Of a stretch of DNA of 64,000 bases, positions 1 to 9,948 are shown piece by piece. The position numbers were made by a program, and so were the translations under genes. The notes under the pieces are model-generated. The model did not search any database, was not told where the DNA came from, and was given only the letters and a program-made list of their open reading frames with translations. How positions within the stretch are numbered: the first letter of the stretch is position 1; each line of letters opens with the position of its first letter. Source of the stretch: Neolentinus lepideus HHB14362 ss-1 (taxonomy: Eukaryota; Basidiomycota; Agaricomycetes; Gloeophyllales; Gloeophyllaceae). The stretch spans positions 156,982 through 220,981 of the forward strand of contig KV425604.1 in assembly GCA_001632425.1 (NCBI GenBank). The letters are read 5' to 3'.

Positions 1-329
1 GTCAAAGGCCGGATGCTTCGTCCTACCAACCGTCTGCTAGACCTCCACCAGTCCCCCGCCTCCCATCAGAGTATAGCGAACAATATTCATATTCGCCCAC
101 GACCATCTCACCTGAATCGCATCAGTATCCACCACTCGAGAATGTTAACAGGGGAAGACAGCAACGCGCGTCCTCCCAATCCTCAGCCCATGCACCGAAT
201 AAGTTGCAGAAGCAGAAGCAGAGGTCGCGGTCACGATCGAAAGGTGCTGTCTTGCGGCAGTCGAGCTACGAGCATCATGCCCAGGGACCCCCTGCTGAGG
301 CGTATTACGCTCAGCCTCAGGATGTGTAG
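1..329 (+). CDS. 3' end of an unknown gene (low-complexity C-terminus)
   Basis: Reading from base 3, an open frame runs from the window edge to a TAG at 327-329. It gives a Ser/Pro/Gln/Tyr-rich tail with a basic patch (KLQKQKQRSRSRSKG) and ends in YYAQPQDV. This composition looks like a disordered C-terminal tail of a regulatory or RNA-binding protein, but nothing identifies the family. The frame starting with an ATG at base 13 is longer on paper, but its Arg/His/Ile-rich product looks like a shadow. The N-terminal part lies outside the window. Frame choice is an inference from composition. Confidence 0.5.
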   Translation, partial: QRPDASSYQPSARPPPVPRLPSEYSEQYSYSPTTISPESHQYPPLENVNRGRQQRASSQSSAHAPNKLQKQKQRSRSRSKGAVLRQSSYEHHAQGPPAEAYYAQPQDV

Positions 330-815
330 CATCGTGTCTTGTTTATACTTCGTTCGTCCCCAGACATACGTATAATATTAATACGACGGACCGGGCTGAG
401 CCGGACAATCAAAAACACTGTATTGTCACTGGCGTGTTCCATTGACATGCATATAGCGAGCACTTCAGATTCTATTCACCGTGTTATGCGCAGCCACTTG
501 TGGCAGCAATGAACTGCTCCAAGGAGGCACATTCCCCAGTTTGACTGTTCTGAGCTCGAGCTCGTACTCAGGCCCCTCTAATCCGTACTTATTTAGTGAA
601 TTCATGCTGTGAGATAATCTTCAGGATGTGCTTTGTCATCTACGTAGCGACGTGTAGTACACTACCTAATTGGTGGCCAAACTATGAAATGAACGCCGGC
701 AATACCGGCCGAAAGTGCTGATTCGTATAGATTCCGCGTACCGGAGTCCGCTTCAAGTTTACGCCAAACGCTTGGACTTGACTCACTGCGGGTCCCTGTC
801 CTCATCTATTCTATC
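330..815. other. Intergenic region, no gene seen
   Basis: This spacer holds the 3' flank of the partial gene and the promoter of the branched-chain aminotransferase. No conserved protein reading was seen on either strand. Confidence 0.5.
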
Positions 816-2525
816 ATGTCGCTCAGACTGACTGGATCACTACCTAAGCGACTACACGTCGGTCGGTATGCGGCGTTTACGCTAAGGTGGAATAGCACGG
901 TAGTGCGGGATCCTGAGTTCACGTCATTACCAGATATTGAGGTATGTACCGGAGAAGGAATGGAAGTGGTTTTCTGTTTAACGTATGGGCAGCCTGCGAG
1001 GTTGGAGATTGTTAAGACTCAGTCCCCTCGCCTACCTCCTCCAGCCTCTGATCTAGTGTTCGGACATACCTTTGTGAGGAACACGCGAATACTATTACGA
1101 AAGAATTGTCTCATCTCTGTGCACGATCTATAGACTGACCACATGCTGACCATACCATGGTCTGCACGAATTGGCTGGGATACGCCAAAGATTGTTCCTT
1201 GTGAGTCATCTGTCGGAATTCATCCACATCCCAAGTCCCTCATTCCCTTCATTTGTATATGAAGACGGTCCACTCAGTCTTCTTCCCAGCTCAAGTATTC
1301 TCCACTATGCCCAGACCATCTTCGAGGGTATGAAGGCCTATCGGGACGAGAAAGGCAAGGTTATGCTCTTTCGACCAGATATGAACATGAAGCGCATGAA
1401 CTCCAGTGCACAGCGTGTCGCACTTCCCGTAAGAATCCTCGCAGCATGGCTTTAAGTGTCGAATGACTCACTTGCCGCCAGACCTTTAACGGAGACGCGT
1501 TAATACACCTGATTAAAGAACTCATCCGGATAGACAAACACTGGATTCCTCAGCAAACAGGTTACAGCTTATACGTCCGACCTACCTTGAGTAAGTGGTA
1601 TTTTGATGTATTCCTCAGAGTATGACACGTTTCTCATTCGTGCATTGCCTACACAGTTTCCACCGAGGCCGCCATTGGCGTCCACCCTCCAGCTGATGCA
1701 TTACTATTCGTTATCTGCAGTCCTGTAGGACCGTACTATTCTAAAGGCTTCAAGCCCGTAGGTCTATACGGAACGACCGAGTACGTTCGCGCCGCTCCCG
1801 GAGGCACTGGTGCCTATAAGCTTGGAGTCAACTACGCGCCCGGTGTGGTGGCGCAAAAACTTGCTGCGAAGCTTGGTTATGACCAAAATCTTTGGTTATA
1901 TGGGCCGGAACATCACCTGACCGAAGTGATTATAAACCAATTCACAATATGGACTATTGTTTATTGTTCCATAGGTCGGCACCATGAACTTGTTCGTCGT
2001 GTTTAAGACCGAGGACGGATGTACGAGTCTGGCACATGGATATTCGATGATCACTGACCTTTTCCTCCTCAGCACTTGAACTCGTTACTCCCCCATTAGA
2101 CGGCATGATTCTCCCGGGAGTCACCCGCGACTCTGTGCTCGAGCTCGCCAAGGGCCACGCCTCAGGACAGCACAAAATTCCCGGACTAGGTGATAAGCTG
2201 ACCGTGTCCGAGCGTCCTGTGACGATGAAAGAAGTCAAGGATGCCTCACAGAGCGGTCGGCTAGTCGAACTCTTCGGCACAGGTCAGTCGCGTTTACGTT
2301 CACCCCAGTCCCCTTTGTCCGCCTGTTAACTCATACTGCTTGGTCTTTTAAGGAACCGCCGCGGTCATCAGCCCCGTAGACAGGATCGGCTATCTCGGTG
2401 AGGACGTGCAGATCCCCACCGGTCCTGACGGCATGGGCCCCGTGTCGAAACCGATCTGGCAGGAGCTAGTGGGCCGGCAGATAGGTACTATCCCTAGCGA
2501 TTGGAGTGTAGTCGTCACGGAGTAA
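816..2525 (+). CDS. BAT1: Branched-chain amino acid aminotransferase, mitochondrial
   Basis: A class IV PLP-dependent aminotransferase of about 400 residues that interconverts Leu/Ile/Val and their 2-oxo acids. The first exon (816-941) encodes an Arg-rich, acid-poor leader typical of mitochondrial import. Later exons give [42 protein letters not shown] (the PLP lysine is in this motif), [27 protein letters not shown] and [13 protein letters not shown], all in the order of BCAT enzymes. Introns include 942-992, 1074-1133, 1201-1264 and 1429-1481, each with GT/AG edges. The stop is TAA at 2523-2525. The reading is complete with no break. Family and mitochondrial form are secure; some later intron edges were not fixed base by base. 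Confidence 0.93.
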
Positions 2526-3177
2526 TTTATGATATCGGTTGGGTGTTGTGTGCGTGCTGTTTCTGGTTTTCAAGCTCTCAGTTTAGAATTGCAAGATCAT
2601 CTTACGCCGTGATCGAATGTGGGTGCTAACCCCAAGCGCTGTGCACGATGAGTATCGAGTAGATGGCGACAACACAACTAATTGCTGACAAAGCTCGAGA
2701 GTTGGTTATCTAAATAAGCATTTTAAAACGGGGAGGATACAACGTAGAACCTCTTGCCCTCAGGCTGATCGGTGAGACCTTCATACAACTAAGTTGGTAC
2801 GTTTCATGAGGAATACACACCACAGTAGTACTAGTGAGTGTAGAGAGCAGCCGGTATGGTCCATTCGAGCGATACTAGTCCTTGCCACACTTTGGCTTGT
2901 GGCTCTCCGAGGGTGTGACAGAAGTCAATTTATCCGAATAGCTAGATCTTACAAGTGCGTCCTGTTTTCGTTGTAAGTCTTTGTCCATGATCTAAAGTTG
3001 GATAGCAACCTCGGAAGAGTATCCGTTATACAGATTCCAGGCAGTGCTGCGACTCAAAAGTCGTACGTCTGAATCGCTCTGGCAGAGAGATCTAAAATAC
3101 CGTGACTCTGCCGCCGGCAATACGACGCGCTCGCAGATCTCTCTCGCCCTGGAGCCCTTGTCTTTGTCTTGGTCAGG
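2526..3177. other. Intergenic region, no gene seen
   Basis: About 650 bp between two + strand genes. Only short open frames without recognisable motifs are present. It probably holds the 3' UTR of the aminotransferase and the promoter of the protease gene. Confidence 0.5.
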
Positions 3178-4396
3178 ATGTTCCTTGCTTGCGCAGGTCG
3201 CAGCGTCCTGCGTACATTGCGATCTGCAGCATATTTGAGAAACTACGCTACTGCAGATTCTCCTGTTGCCTTAGGAAAGGCCCCGTCACCTCCGAAGAGC
3301 AACAACACCCGTTACGAATTGGATGCTCGCATTCTAAACGAACTTTTGAGGAGACCGTCTACAAGCAGGGTCAATTTGGGGAACCTTGTGCTAGAGTACA
3401 TGGAGAGAGGGGGAAACATTCTGCAGACGTCGTTGCCATATGAGTCTCGCCCAAGCAGCCAGAGAAAAGTGCAGTTGACTTCTGCAGCGGAGGACGGTGT
3501 CGCGATGGTAGCCCATTGTGTACGAGACGGGGAGAATCATAAGATCAGTCTATCATCCGCCTTTGCGTTAGAAGGGTCTTGGAAGCGTGAAGGAGAGTCT
3601 GTCATTGTATCTTGCGCTCACACCATGGAGGAGGTACGTCGTTCGTACAACCATACTTCCTCCAAAGGAGAACCAACGTTTTGACTGCGCCAGGCAGATC
3701 CGACGCTCACCTCTCCTGACTCCTGACCAACTCAAACCAATCCTGGACTCTGCATCTAATTCGGATTGCCGCCTCTCGGGCAGTTTCGTCATTTCTGGAT
3801 CTCGAGAGACGACAGAGTTCCACCCAGTTTCAGCTGTTCTCTCGGCCTTGCATCGGTCCGACCTCGTTCTGTTCAGAAAGACCGGTCCGGTGCTGAAAAC
3901 TTTGCCCGTGTCACCGTACCCAGCGCATCCAAATACCGCTATCCGTGCGCACTTTGTTGCAGACGAGGAGCCTGAGGAGCCGGGGTGGGTGCCTTGGATA
4001 GGCGGGACATGGAGTAAATGGGTTAGAGGGACGGTGTTGGGCTATCGAGATTTTGCCGGGCGAGAGGCGAAGGTGAATTGTATATGCGCTAGTGTACCGG
4101 AGTACTGACACTGTTTTAGCCTGGCACGTACGATGCGCTGTCGCATCTTATGTTCCAACCTGTTCCGACGCCAGGATCTAGCGGCGGTCCTATCGTGGAT
4201 GAAGAGTCCGGCGCTGTCATAGGCGTGATCCTAGGGACGAGGCAGGATCTGGGGATCCAGGGTCTTCGAGGATGGGGTGTTCCCGCAGAAGTGATATTCG
4301 AGGTATTTAATCCGCCTCATTCACGCACTTAGCCAGTCGTATTTGCTCAACTGCCTCTAGATGTTCAGTCTGCCAGGCCTCAGTATCAAGCAGTAA
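3178..4396 (+). CDS. Mitochondrial-type trypsin-like serine protease
   Basis: Predicted protein of about 340 residues. The first ATG is at 3178; the N-terminus (MFLACAGRSVLRTLRSAAYL) is basic and amphipathic, like a mitochondrial presequence. The body carries the elements of an S1-type protease: SCAHTMEE (candidate His), HRSDLVLF (candidate Asp) and TPGSSGGPIVDEESG (nucleophile Ser in the GSSGGP motif), in that order. Introns are 3634-3697, one near 4073-4120, and 4303-4360. The last splice gives a short final exon ending SLPGLSIKQ and TAA at 4394-4396. There is no PDZ domain, so it is not a standard HtrA. The substrate is unknown. Protease class is inferred from motifs; mitochondrial location is inferred from the leader. 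Confidence 0.75.
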
Positions 4397-5078
4397 TCGA
4401 AACTGGGATGCAAGCTCGTCGAGGGGTCGTCCCTGTTAAGCCGTATTCGAGGTATTTATGCCCTATTTATACCCTATTCCGCACGCGCCTGGTACGCCAC
4501 ATTTACTGCTCTTCTTCCAGCCAGCTAGGCCAGATAGCGAACGGACGAATAATTGCGGAGACGTGTACGAGCTGTGTATCTAGAATGTGTTGTATGACCA
4601 CATCTATTGCCTAAGTACATATACCCAGGAGACGGCTAAAACCGCGCAACCGAGCCGCAGTGTGGGAATTGATACTGCTCAGCCAATTAGAGCACATCGG
4701 AAAGCGAAATGCGCTCACGTCTATAAAGACCCTGCTGTCTCACTTCCTCACGCAAACTCTCCCTCCGGAGTCATATCATGCTATCTCCTTGCTTGTCGTT
4801 GAGACTTCCGGACCTGCTTTACCCTGTCTCCATCCATTTGGACATTGAACTTGCAGCCGCCTCTCAGGCACCTGGCTAGCGGATGCTATATCTTGGGTCC
4901 TGGAGCACGTTTACTTGATTTCGCAGTCTCTCAGTTCGCTAGCCCGGGTACTCCTACAACATCCGGGGCTGTAGGCAATTATGGCACACCTCATGGGCGA
5001 GCGGCTACCTGCGAAGGCTGGAATTCCCCTCTCACCGCTCTAATCACTATTAAGCTATGGATTAGTCTGGCTATTGCC

Positions 5079-5127
5079 GGCATCCCGCGACACATTGGCT
5101 GACCCGGCCTACTCATCGCGGGATGCC
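5079..5127. repeat. 12-bp perfect inverted repeat
   Basis: The sequence ggcatcccgcga at 5079-5090 is repeated exactly in reverse complement at 5116-5127, with 25 nt between the arms. It would form a GC-rich stem-loop in RNA or single-stranded DNA. It lies in the gene-free stretch. The function is unknown. Confidence 0.8.
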
Positions 5128-5276
5128 CTGCGTGGTCCTGCGTCCGGCAACGTCAGACAGCTCTCTGTCATCAATGGCTATCGGACTTAAGCGACTCTGG
5201 TGCCCGTTGTACCTCGTGCATCGGATCCATCCCGAATCTTCTTTGTTCTAGCCGTCGTCATAGTCTTCTCACAGAG

Positions 5277-5302
5277 CCCCGAGTCAGGGCGCTGACTCGG
5301 GG
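5277..5302. repeat. 10-bp perfect inverted repeat with 6-nt loop
   Basis: The arm ccccgagtca (5277-5286) pairs with tgactcgggg (5293-5302) around gggcgc. It is about 150 bp from the preceding inverted repeat. No T-run follows, so a simple terminator is not indicated. Confidence 0.8.
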
Positions 5303-6923
5303 ATCGCGACGCTGCCATGCTCGCCGCCCAGGTTAGACGCGGGCCGAGCGTCAATCAAATTCACTATGGGCAACGTCAGGTACCACGCAGGCGTCTCTCT
5401 CTCTGACACTGACTTTTACCGGGTTTGGTGAGATATATCTGGCACTCGACTGGACTGGTACTCTATACACTCGCTTTCTCCCATCCCACGTCCTTCAGAG
5501 TACTGCTTGTTGCCACAAAATCGCACGACTGTACAATGGATAGGGGCGGTAGTCTGCCTGGCAACGGTTCAATATTTCTGGTCGATGTCGTGCTCACATG
5601 AACTAGCAACTTGGCGTTTCAGCTCGCCTCGCTGGGCTCGTTACTGGAAATCCGATGACTCGATCTGACTCAGTGGCGACGATCGCGGTATCCAGGTTAG
5701 GTATTGGGATCATGGGAATCGTACACGAGGACAGACGCGAGGCGTAGCGCAGATAACTCTTACCGACGCAGGCTGCTGCTTAGTGCCTCGTAGAGGACGT
5801 CTGGGAAGAATTCTGAGCAGTGTGCAACGGGGAACATTTTGTTTCGAAATCTGGTATGCTGTCACTTCTAATGTGGATGCACCCAAGTACCTGTCATTCT
5901 GACCTTCAACTGCTTGACTATGATCTTTGGTTGAACCTGGTATCGATGAGCCAATCACTGGCACTGACATTGGAAAAGGAGTGGATACATTCATTCTTGC
6001 CTGGCCGCACCATGCGCCAGCGACGAGGAGGTCGTACATCGCCCATTGCCCACCCTCCGCATTCTGTTGGTTGATCTCCTCGGTATCTCTGGAATTCTGA
6101 GGCTGTTCTGTCGCTGGGACTGTTTTGCCAGCCATTATTTGTGTATATATGTTTTAGTGAACTCTATCTTTGGCGACTATATTTTTGCTTGCTTTCGCTG
6201 CTGTGTCATTTGTGTCTCTCTAGATTGTACACCTCCAACCATTGCTGTGCTGTGGTTGCTTGCACCAGCTACACCAGACTACCATCAATCGCATACCGGG
6301 ACTGTGTTAGCTTATGCATGTACAAATATTGTTGATGGTATGAACGTTTGTGAGCCCGCTGCAACCACACTGGATTGGTGTGCGCAACTGCCCGTCCATT
6401 CATTTCTGCAGCTCGAAGGCCATTCGCAGACTTCAAGGCCACTACCTGATTGTGCATCCTGATCTCACGCACCAAGGCTCAGCGCTCAGTACACACGAGA
6501 ATCATACAAAACAGATTTGCGAGCAAGACACCCAGTTAGACCACGAGAAGGACAGGGTGACTTGAAGCCCGACGCACTCGAACGCGACGGCAAAGGATAA
6601 GCAGATCTATAAGCCAAGTACTGAAACGAAAACCGCAGCACAGTCAGCTTCAGTCCGACAGTCCCAGCGCCAGCAGCGACAGTAAGGGTTCAGATTACAA
6701 AGATGCCGCGCATGGTAGACAACGAAATGCAGAGGGATGCACGGCCTCGTCGTCGCATGCGTTCACTGATCATGTACAAAGCGTCGCCGGCAGGTGCCGA
6801 GCAAACTTGCCACGGGTTCGCTGTACTCATCGTCCTGGACAACGTCAAAGTCATCACCCGAGTCGTTTTACGCATTACCACCACTGACGACGACCACCTT
6901 GTTCTATTCAGCTTGTATTTCGA

Positions 6924-9738
6924 ATGATTTTTGATCCGCAGTCGGAAGGACCCCTCAAGTCATGGCTCGTCAGAACTCTTGAACCAATGTATGCACGATT
7001 TCGTTATAGCCTAGAAACTGATCAATGGACATTGTCGTTAGATGTGACGCCGAACCAGGCGCGCTAGCAGACTACGTTATTGCTCTCTTGCGGCATGCAG
7101 GGCCAGAGGTGGAGATGCGAAAAGAATTGAGCGAACAGCTCGAGGAGTTCTTGGAAAAAGGCGCGTCGCGCGATTCGCTATTATCGCATTCAGACTCTTA
7201 ATACACTACACTGTACAATACAGAGGGCCCCGCATTTATTGACCAGCTCTTCGCCGCACTACGCTCCAAGTCTTATCTTCCTTACTCCGCCGCCTCACCA
7301 CCGCCGCAGACACCGACCGGCCCCGCCGTGGACAACGGTATCCCCATTCCACTCGACGGCCTGCTCACCCCATCTATACCCTCTCCAGAGCGTGGCCGCA
7401 AGCGCAGTTTCGATTACGATGATCGCGACGGGCGGCCTCCAGCGAAGAGCGCGCGTGTGAGCAATGATGGCCAGTTCTCGCGGTACTCGAATGGAAGGTC
7501 GACGGGGTCGTGGGGAGGGAGGCAGGATCGGTTTCCGAGGGGGAATAGGGAGTTCGCGGGTCCTATAGATTTGGGAATGGGGACGGGGGGCGGTATGAAT
7601 AATGGGATGAATGGACGGCCAGGACAGTCGTACCAGCCGCCCGGACTGAAGAGGGGAATCTGCAGAGATTACTTTCGTGAGTCCCACCTACGCCTTCGGA
7701 ATGCATGTGCTCTAACGATTGTTATGGACTTAGACAAGGGATACTGCGCTCGTGGTGCATTATGTAAGTTTAGCCATGGCGAAGACGCAGTCGTACCCGG
7801 ACAACTACTGCCCATGAATGGGCAGATGAGTGGTATGCCGTTTGGGCCTATGTTCCAGAACGGTATGCCCTTGGGTGGTGCGTACGACCCGAATGAACGA
7901 ATGGACATGCGACCACAAGGCGGGCGCATGAACCGTGCGCCACTGTTACCTAGAGTACAGCAAGAGGGCGGTGGCAGCCAAGTAATCACTCCTCCTACAT
8001 CCGGCGAGCTACCGGTTATCCAGGATTTAACACCGAGGGTGCCTAACGAGGAGGGAGGAGAGGCGAGTAATGGTGATGTTTATGAGACACGTCCCGCTCA
8101 GGGAGTTGGACGAGGAGCGCACATTCCGATGGACGTTGACATGGGTGCCCCTTTGCCAATGCCCTTGCCCATGCCCATGCCAGTGCCCTTGCACGGTCCA
8201 CCAAGAGGCGGTATGCGGGGGCGTGGGCGGGGCGGCATGTTCTCCGCCGAGGTGCACAACTTCCGACCGGAGCGGAAACGCGACGACAAGACGCTCGTGG
8301 TGGAGAAGATCCCAGCGGACAAGCTTAGCTTGGACACAGTTAACGGGTGGTTCAAGCAGTTTGGGACGGTCACGAACGTCGCGATTGACGCGAACACGTC
8401 TAAGGCGCTGGTGAGCTTCTCGACGCACGACGAGGCGCATGCAGCATGGAGATCTGAGGAGGCGGTGTTCGGGAATAGGTTTGTGAAGGTGTTTTGGCAT
8501 CGGCCGATGGAGGGCCACGGGCACCTTGGACAGCGATTGTTGGCAGCCTCTGCACCACTTGTGGCTAGTATGGCTGGGATGGAAGTCACACCTTCCGCGC
8601 CAGGTGCATCAACGTCGTTAACGCCGACACCAGTACCTCATGGACGTAAGCCGTCAACATCATCTGCTGCCGCGGCGCTTGCAGCGAAACAGCAGCTGCT
8701 CGAACAGCAGATCTCCGAGCAGAAGGAGCTCATGGAGAAGCTGGCCACCACGACCGGCAACGAAAAGAAAGAAGTGCTTGCACGGCTGCGCCAATTGGGC
8801 CAGGAGATCGGCACGTCTATGGCTAACAGCGTCTCGTCATCAGTCGTGTCGACGACAAGAACTTCTTCCACTCCCCCTGCGGCGCAAAAGGCCCTTACAC
8901 CGGGCCCCTCTGATCAGGAGCAGAAGGAGCGGGAGCGGTTGGATAAAGAGCTCGACTTACATGCTATGACTACGGTTGCGCGCGGAGGAGACGAGAGTAC
9001 GGAGGAGTTGAAGGCTAAATTAGCCAAACTCCAGGCAGAGGTGTGTGCTATTGTAGATCGGTGCGCTGTATGCGTGCATTGTCTGACTTGAATCATGACA
9101 GGCTGCAAGCCTTGGTCTTCCGGACGCGTCGTCGAGTTATGGCAGCACCTCTTATCGACCGTACCGCGGTCGTGGCCGAGGTGGTCGCGGGTTCTATCGG
9201 GGAGCAATGCGCGGAGGCCCTCCACGGAGCATGAAGCTGGATAACCGACCCAAGAAGCTGCTTGTCAAGGACGTGCCGAACGACAGTGTACAAGGTGTAC
9301 GGGATTGGTATGATGTAAGTTCTACGGTTGTCTCTTCACTCTCCATAATATTTACATCTGCGCACAGACGACCGGCCTTGTAGACTCCTTGGATATGCTG
9401 GACAACGGCGACATTGTCGTGTCCTTTAAATCTCGAGGAGCCGCTGAACAGGTGACGTCTGGTCCACCTTGATATTGTGGTTGTCGGTCTGACCTACTCT
9501 ACAGGGATTGGCCAAAGGCACCAACATACCCGCTGTTGGTCAAATACGGATATCCTGGTACACTGGTCAAGCACCGGGTGCAAGTGCTAGTGCTGGTACG
9601 TTCGACAATCAAGACGCAGACAAACTGGGCAGTGATACGTTATCATCCTACGATACTGTGTTGCGTCATTCACCGGCACCCGAGGAGGTCGCTGCGAGCG
9701 GCTGGGGAGACGAGGAAGATGGAATGGGTTTATTATGA
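6924..9738 (+). CDS. RBM26/RBM27-like CCCH zinc-finger and RRM RNA-binding protein
   Basis: About 820 residues. The N-terminus matches the PWI-like domain of RBM26/27: splicing out 6989-7041 gives LKSWLVRTLEPICDAEPGAL, and splicing 7165-7223 continues it to AFIDQLFAALRSKSYLP. A CCCH zinc finger follows, interrupted by an intron near 7677-7735; after splicing it reads CRDYFHKGYCARGALC plus KFSH, spacing C-x8-C-x5-C-x3-H. RRM1 begins at KTLVVEKIPADKL and ends at RFVKVFWHRP (about 8290-8505). A Gln/Glu-rich coiled coil follows, then an RG-rich stretch and a second RRM-like domain (LLVKDVPNDSVQGVRDWYD). Orthologues act in nuclear poly(A)+ RNA surveillance and export; that role is by homology. The C-terminus ends in an acidic GWGDEEDGMGLL. 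Confidence 0.88.
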
Positions 9739-9948
9739 ATGAACTTCATCTAGTTCATTCTTGCTGATGTTCTCAAGCTGTATTTATTCTGTATTGTGTG
9801 ACCTTGCACTCGCTGTACTCAAATCTGGGGCACCACACTCACTAGAACGAGCTCATCCTTGATTAAAAAGGAATAAGGACATCCTGGGCCAACATATTGT
9901 ATGCTAATGCGCGAGTCCGTGAGGCTTGAAGTTCGATGCTTCACAGTT

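Larger units (their letters stand above)
4397..6923. other. 2.5 kb without a supportable gene
   Basis: This is the largest gene-free gap in the window. Open frames are short, overlap on both strands and match no family I recognise. A minus-strand frame of 141 codons (5710-6135) and a TATA-like sequence near 4721 followed by a 33-codon frame were considered too weak to call. The segment contains two strong inverted repeats (5079-5127 and 5277-5302). It could be decayed mobile DNA, a non-coding RNA locus or plain intergenic sequence. Confidence 0.45.

Noticed and set aside
13..375. Open frame starting at the first ATG of the window
   Set aside because: Its product is rich in Arg/His/Ile without pattern, while the overlapping frame from base 3 gives a typical disordered fungal C-terminus ending at 329.
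4303..4332. A 30-nt intron at the end of the protease gene
   Set aside because: Too short for a fungal intron; a 58-nt alternative with a good acceptor gives a clean final exon.
5079..5302. Helitron-like ends
   Set aside because: Hairpins are present, but neither is followed at the right distance by a CTRR end and no Rep/helicase frame is nearby.
5710..6135. 141-codon minus-strand frame, considered as a gene or a mating pheromone precursor
   Set aside because: No C-terminal CaaX box, no conserved motif and no splice partner was found; length alone is within chance for this composition.
8027..8589. Two long minus-strand frames opposite the RBM26/27-like gene
   Set aside because: Shadows of the RRM and Pro/Met-rich coding region on the + strand.
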